Origin: DASUPK01 sp036520315
GTDB lineage: Bacteria > Actinomycetota > Thermoleophilia > Solirubrobacterales > 70-9
DNA length: 5,222 bases
Reading direction: 5' to 3'
Assembly (NCBI GenBank): GCA_036520315.1
Contig: DATDJZ010000172.1
Coordinates: forward strand, 1 to 5,222
The position numbers and the translations under genes were made by a program. Positions 1 to 5,222 of this stretch are shown here, one piece after another (the stretch's first letter is position 1; the number at the start of each line of letters is the position of its first letter). The notes under the pieces were generated by a model. The model saw only the letters and a program-made list of their open reading frames with translations. It made no database searches and was not told where the DNA came from.

Positions 1-283
1 AGATCAGCAGCGCAATCAGGCCACAGATGGCGACCGCCATCGCCGCGACCTGTTTGAGCTGTTCGTCGCGGGCGGCGACGCTGACCAGGAGCAGCACCAG
101 CGCGAAGATCGCCAGCACCAACGTCGCGTAGCCGTGCTGATCCTTCGAGCTGATCGCCTCCAGGGCCTCGCCGCCCGGCGGCGTGAGGTGGAAGATGTCG
201 ACGAACTGCGAGGCGCCGAGCATCGCAGCGGCGCCGGCGCATGCCAGCACGAGCAGTGTCCCAGTACGCGGAAGCCTGGTCAC
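1..283 (-). CDS. Hypothetical multi-pass membrane protein, partial (3' end beyond window)
   Basis: I do not recognise this gene. The reading frame starts with GTG (281-283, minus strand) and stays open to the window edge, giving 94 residues of an incomplete protein. Visible are an N-terminal hydrophobic segment (about residues 9-24), the block LGASQFVD (22-29), a polar stretch (about 35-50), a second membrane segment (about 52-71) and the start of a third (about 79-94) containing VAICGL (84-89). The start codon overlaps the stop of the upstream minus-strand gene in a GTGA junction, and an AGG lies 7 bases before it, so the two genes are probably co-transcribed and translationally coupled. The LGxSQFxD and VAICGL blocks recur, in the same order and with similar membrane topology, in the upstream gene's product, which argues that the two are paralogues and that this frame is real. 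Function is unknown; a structural or regulatory membrane role is only a guess. Confidence 0.7.
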   Translation of the reverse strand, partial: MTRLPRTGTLLVLACAGAAAMLGASQFVDIFHLTPPGGEALEAISSKDQHGYATLVLAIFALVLLLVSVAARDEQLKQVAAMAVAICGLIALLI

Positions 284-1269
284 CGCTCCGCCTGGAGGCC
301 TGGGTAGATCCCCCCGACCTCCCGGTGCGGCGAGCGCCGCGCACTCCCGCCCGGCGTGCCTCGCCGCCGCCTTCTCCTCTCCTGGCTCACACCGCGAGAG
401 TAATGGCCGAGCAGGCCGCCGCACAGGATGAGGACGGCCGAGCAGGCGACCTCAGCCCAAAATCCCTGCAGGAGCCTTGCCTCGGTGCCGGTGAAGGCGA
501 GCCCGGCCCTGCCGGCGTCCAGGCCCTGCGGAAGATCGATTGCGAACGCGACGGCGAGCCCCACCAACCCGCAGATCGCCACGCCTCCGGCGAGCCGCGT
601 GGGGCCGCGGTAGGCGGCGACGATCATGATGGCCGCCAGCGCCGCGACCGGCAGCAGGATCCAGAGGTGGGCGCTGCCCGCCGACTGCCTGTCGACGATC
701 GGCACTCCCGCCACCGCTCCCACCTCCCCCGCGTAGTTCGGGGCGTCCACGGCAACGCCGTGGTAATCGAAGAACTGAGAGACCCCGAGGCCGACGGCCG
801 CGGCGACGCCGACGAAGGCGACCGTTGAGCGGGGAGTGACGTGCCGGCGCGTGGCCTCGACGACGATCAGAGCCGCGCCGAGAAGTGCCCCGCCAGCCCC
901 GCGAACCACGATCTGGCCGACCTCGAGGACGACCGCGATCAACGCCGCGATCAGCTGAATGACGAACAGCAGGGTGCGGGCGACCGGCCGCGCGATCCAG
1001 GAGAAGAGCGCCGCGACGGGTGCCCCCACGGGTCGCACCCGGCGCCGGGTCTCGAGCGCGGCGCCACGAAGCCGGACACCGAGGTCCTGCTCCGGTCTCA
1101 CGGTCCGGCGGGCCTGCCTGCGCCGGCGCCTGTCCATCGCGCGGGCCTCACGCCGGGTTCGCTCGGTGAGCTCGACCAACTTCTCACGGCTCGCGTCGTC
1201 GCGGGCGCTCGCATCGGTAGATCGCTTGCGGCCGCCCAGTCGGCGGCGGATTCCCCTCCTGAGAGCCAT
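280..1269 (-). CDS. Hypothetical multi-pass membrane protein with arginine-rich N- and C-terminal tails (329 aa)
   Basis: I do not recognise the family. Residues 1-85 are highly charged and basic, with a run of five Arg at 47-51, and look cytoplasmic and partly helical. Hydrophobic segments follow at about 98-122, 126-139 (weaker), 148-166, 201-220, 227-245 and 270-289. The last 40 residues are again basic, with six consecutive Arg at 298-303. Conserved blocks LGVSQFFD (161-168) and VAICGL (230-235) match the next gene downstream, which suggests a duplicated membrane domain. The start is ATG 1267-1269, the farthest upstream start available, but it has no convincing Shine-Dalgarno sequence. 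An internal ATG at 1135-1137 (Met45) has GAGG 8 bases upstream and is a real alternative, giving a 285-residue protein. Long + strand frames also cover this stretch, but they lack the membrane pattern and the match to the neighbouring gene. The gene is divergent from fusA and probably unrelated to it functionally. Confidence 0.72.
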   Translation of the reverse strand: MALRRGIRRRLGGRKRSTDASARDDASREKLVELTERTRREARAMDRRRRRQARRTVRPEQDLGVRLRGAALETRRRVRPVGAPVAALFSWIARPVARTLLFVIQLIAALIAVVLEVGQIVVRGAGGALLGAALIVVEATRRHVTPRSTVAFVGVAAAVGLGVSQFFDYHGVAVDAPNYAGEVGAVAGVPIVDRQSAGSAHLWILLPVAALAAIMIVAAYRGPTRLAGGVAICGLVGLAVAFAIDLPQGLDAGRAGLAFTGTEARLLQGFWAEVACSAVLILCGGLLGHYSRGVSQERRRRRRGTPGGSARRSPHREVGGIYPGLQAER

Positions 1270-1277
1270 TACGCCGC

Positions 1278-1286
1278 TGCTATCAT
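1278..1286 (+). promoter_or_regulatory. Candidate extended -10 promoter driving the fusA leader
   Basis: TGCTATCAT reads as an extended -10 element: TGn followed by TATCAT, which matches TATAAT at 5 of 6 positions. No -35 box resembling TTGACA lies at the right distance, which is tolerated for extended -10 promoters. The predicted start of transcription is near 1293. The element lies just outside the start codon of the divergent membrane-protein gene and about 200 bases before fusA, so it would produce a leader of roughly 190 nt containing the terminator at 1394-1414. A match of this size can occur by chance, and the promoter has not been compared with relatives. Confidence 0.4.
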
Positions 1287-1300
1287 CATCGGTCGCTCCG

Positions 1301-1320
1301 GGGTGCCCCCGCAGGGCCCC
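1301..1320 (+). other. GC-rich potential hairpin early in the fusA leader
   Basis: On the + strand, GCCC (1305-1308) pairs with GGGC (1314-1317) around a 5-base loop. The helix extends outward through GGG (1301-1303) with CCC (1318-1320) across one bulged T at 1304, for 7 base pairs in all. The GGGCCC at 1314-1319 inside it could instead form 5 pairs with either arm of the terminator at 1394-1409, so it is the only visible candidate for an anti-terminator strand. Such stems are common by chance in DNA this GC-rich. Confidence 0.3.
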
Positions 1321-1393
1321 GTGGGCTTTAACCGTTTCGATGAAGAACGGCGCGACATAGGAGCAGTTCGGGTCGAAGAGACGCTGTGCGCTC

Positions 1394-1414
1394 AGGCCCG
1401 CAAGGGCCTTTTTT
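1394..1414 (+). terminator. Intrinsic terminator in the fusA leader, candidate attenuator
   Basis: AGGCCC (1394-1399) and GGGCCT (1404-1409) form a perfect 6-bp stem closed by a GCAA tetraloop of the stable GNRA type. It runs directly into six T (1409-1414). This is a textbook intrinsic terminator and works only in the + direction, because the other side has no T run. It ends 67 bases before the fusA start codon. The nearest upstream gene lies on the opposite strand, so no protein gene is visible for it to end. It must act on a short leader transcript or small RNA started between about 1270 and 1390, or on antisense transcription coming through from the left. Confidence 0.8.
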
Positions 1415-1466
1415 CTGCGCTGATTCCGAACTCAGACTAACCGTTCCGTCCCTCCGTCACGCCAGT

Positions 1467-1472
1467 AGGAAG
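1467..1472 (+). promoter_or_regulatory. Ribosome binding site of fusA
   Basis: AGGAAG lies 9 bases before ATG 1482 and is the best-placed Shine-Dalgarno match. A second AGGA at 1475-1478 is only 3 bases from the start and probably too close. This site supports ATG 1482 over the in-frame GTG at 1386, which has no nearby Shine-Dalgarno sequence and would place translation across the terminator hairpin. Confidence 0.6.
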
Positions 1473-1481
1473 ACAGGATCC

Positions 1482-3596
<2,115 letters not shown>

Positions 3597-3616
3597 CTAT
3601 ATTCCCCAGGTTGGTC

Positions 3617-3640
3617 CGGCGGCGGTCTTCGTCGCCGCCG
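3617..3640 (+). other. Hairpin in the fusA-tuf spacer
   Basis: CGGCGGCG (3617-3624) and CGCCGCCG (3633-3640) form a perfect 8-bp stem around an 8-base loop (3625-3632). It starts 20 bases after the fusA stop. No T run follows, so it is not a convincing intrinsic terminator. It could stabilise or process the fusA-tuf transcript, or cause pausing. Its position would allow independent control of tuf, which usually needs far more product than fusA. The role is inference. Confidence 0.4.
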
Positions 3641-3685
3641 TTCACGGCGAAGCCGACCTCAGTAGAGCCAACAGACAAGACACTT

Positions 3686-3692
3686 AAAGGAG
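3686..3692 (+). promoter_or_regulatory. Strong ribosome binding site of tuf
   Basis: AAAGGAG lies 4 bases before ATG 3697. It is the best Shine-Dalgarno match in the window and sits in a locally A-rich stretch (about 3661-3690) that should be unstructured. This fits the very high expression expected of EF-Tu. No clear separate promoter for tuf is visible in the 100-base spacer. Confidence 0.75.
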
Positions 3693-3696
3693 CGAG

Positions 3697-4881
<1,185 letters not shown>

Positions 4882-4887
4882 CTGCAA

Positions 4888-4915
4888 AGCGGGCCCCCCT
4901 CGGGGGCCCGCTCTT
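4888..4915 (+). terminator. Hairpin terminator after tuf
   Basis: AGCGGGCCCCC (4888-4898) pairs perfectly with GGGGGCCCGCT (4902-4912), an 11-bp stem closed by a 3-base CTC loop. The stem starts 6 bases after the tuf stop. The following tract is only CTTAG, so the U run is poor. The hairpin very likely marks the tuf 3' end, but read-through into rpsJ or a role as a 3' stabiliser is possible. On the minus strand the same stem is followed by TTTGC, so it could act weakly in both directions. Confidence 0.75.
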
Positions 4916-5042
4916 AGTACGGCCCTCCCGTACAGGGCAAAGGGCCAGGACAACTGCAAATACATACGACCCAGGGCGCGGCCCTAGTTCCATCGGGGGC
5001 GGCGCCCTAACTGCGCGAAAGACCAGTAAAGAAACGAGCTAA
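4916..5042 (+). promoter_or_regulatory. Spacer and leader upstream of rpsJ with competing stems
   Basis: The 127 bases between the tuf terminator and rpsJ hold several short inverted repeats. GTACGG (4917-4922) pairs with CCGTAC (4928-4933). GGCCCT (4921-4926) overlaps that stem and can instead pair with AGGGCC (4941-4946). AGGGC (4973-4977) pairs with GCCCT (4981-4985), while the longer AGGGCGC (4973-4979) can pair with GCGCCCT (5002-5008). These alternatives exclude one another, as in ribosomal-protein leaders. An A/T-richer island (4950-4967) is the likeliest place for a promoter, but I cannot find convincing -35 and -10 boxes. In Escherichia coli the S10 operon leader is controlled by protein L4; whether that applies here is unknown. 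Confidence 0.35.
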
Positions 5043-5222
5043 GTGGCTTCACTGACATCAGGAAAGATCAGGATCCGGCTGAAGGCGTACGACCACGACG
5101 CCATAGACCGGGCTGCCCAGGAGATCGTGGGCACCGCCGAGCGCACCGGTGCGACGGTCGCCGGGCCGATCCCGCTGCCCACCGACAAGCACGTCTACGT
5201 CGTGATCCGCTCGCCCTTCAAG
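5043..5222 (+). CDS. rpsJ: 30S ribosomal protein S10 (NusE), partial (3' end beyond window)
   Basis: S10 is a 30S head protein and, as NusE, also binds NusB and NusG to support transcription antitermination and transcription-translation coupling. Sixty residues are present of the roughly 100 usual. They show the family signature KIRIRLKAYDH (8-18), the helix DRAAQEIVGTAERTGA (22-37), and PIPLPTDK (42-49) leading to YVVIRSPFK (52-60), where the window ends. The start is GTG 5043-5045. A TAA in frame at 5040-5042 directly precedes it, so no earlier start is possible, and conserved sequence begins at residue 8, which excludes later starts. No good Shine-Dalgarno is seen, only a weak purine stretch GAAACGAG at 5031-5038. 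This gene normally opens the S10 operon (rplC, rplD and so on), which would continue to the right. Confidence 0.97.
   Translation, partial: MASLTSGKIRIRLKAYDHDAIDRAAQEIVGTAERTGATVAGPIPLPTDKHVYVVIRSPFK

Noticed and set aside
1360..1380. Short TTCGGGTCGAA segment resembling a tRNA T-loop
   Set aside because: No acceptor, D or anticodon stems can be built around it, and there is no CCA end or matching length.
241..1440. Long + strand open frames opposite the membrane-protein gene (for example 241-828 and 841-1440)
   Set aside because: The products are polar and low-complexity. The minus-strand reading gives membrane segments, a GTGA-coupled neighbour and blocks shared with that neighbour.
1386..1481. 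In-frame N-terminal extension of EF-G from GTG 1386 (32 extra residues)
   Set aside because: It would be translated across the terminator hairpin, has no nearby Shine-Dalgarno, and the extra residues are unlike the EF-G N-terminus, which begins at ATG 1482.
4950..4967. Possible rpsJ promoter in the A/T-richer island (TACATA at 4961-4966)
   Set aside because: It matches the -10 consensus at only 3 of 6 positions and has no -35 box at suitable spacing, so it is not listed as a separate promoter.

Overview
The window is GC-rich, uses G/C-ending codons heavily, and carries the translation-factor end of a bacterial str operon joined to the start of the S10 ribosomal operon: fusA (EF-G), tuf (EF-Tu) and rpsJ (S10), all on the + strand. 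The factor sequences are ordinary, housekeeping and chromosomal. High GC, the EF-Tu and S10 sequence style, and two anonymous alanine/arginine-rich membrane proteins next door suggest a high-GC actinobacterium, perhaps a deep-branching one such as Thermoleophilia. That placement is inference from style, not a computed phylogeny.

Layout. Positions 1-1269 hold two minus-strand genes that overlap by a GTGA junction. Both encode multi-pass membrane proteins of unknown function, and they share conserved blocks (LGxSQFxD and VAICGL), so they look like tandem paralogues. The distal one runs off the left edge of the window. Positions 1270-1481 are the divergent intergenic region. It holds a candidate extended -10 promoter, a GC-rich potential hairpin and a clear intrinsic terminator (GNRA-type loop, six T) pointing toward fusA and ending 67 bases before its start codon. 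fusA occupies 1482-3596. A 100-base gap with an 8-bp hairpin leads to tuf (3697-4881), which has a strong Shine-Dalgarno sequence. A very stable hairpin terminator follows tuf. A 127-base spacer with several mutually exclusive short stems leads to rpsJ, which starts at GTG 5043 and is cut by the window end after 60 codons.

How it works together. EF-Tu delivers aminoacyl-tRNA, EF-G drives translocation, and S10 is a 30S protein that also serves as NusE in transcription antitermination. rpsL and rpsG, which usually precede fusA in the str operon, are absent from the 1.48 kb upstream, so fusA-tuf appears to be its own transcription unit. The terminator upstream of fusA has no visible gene of its own to terminate. 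The most interesting reading of the window is therefore that fusA-tuf expression is governed by a transcribed leader with a premature terminator (attenuator). This is a hypothesis from sequence only.
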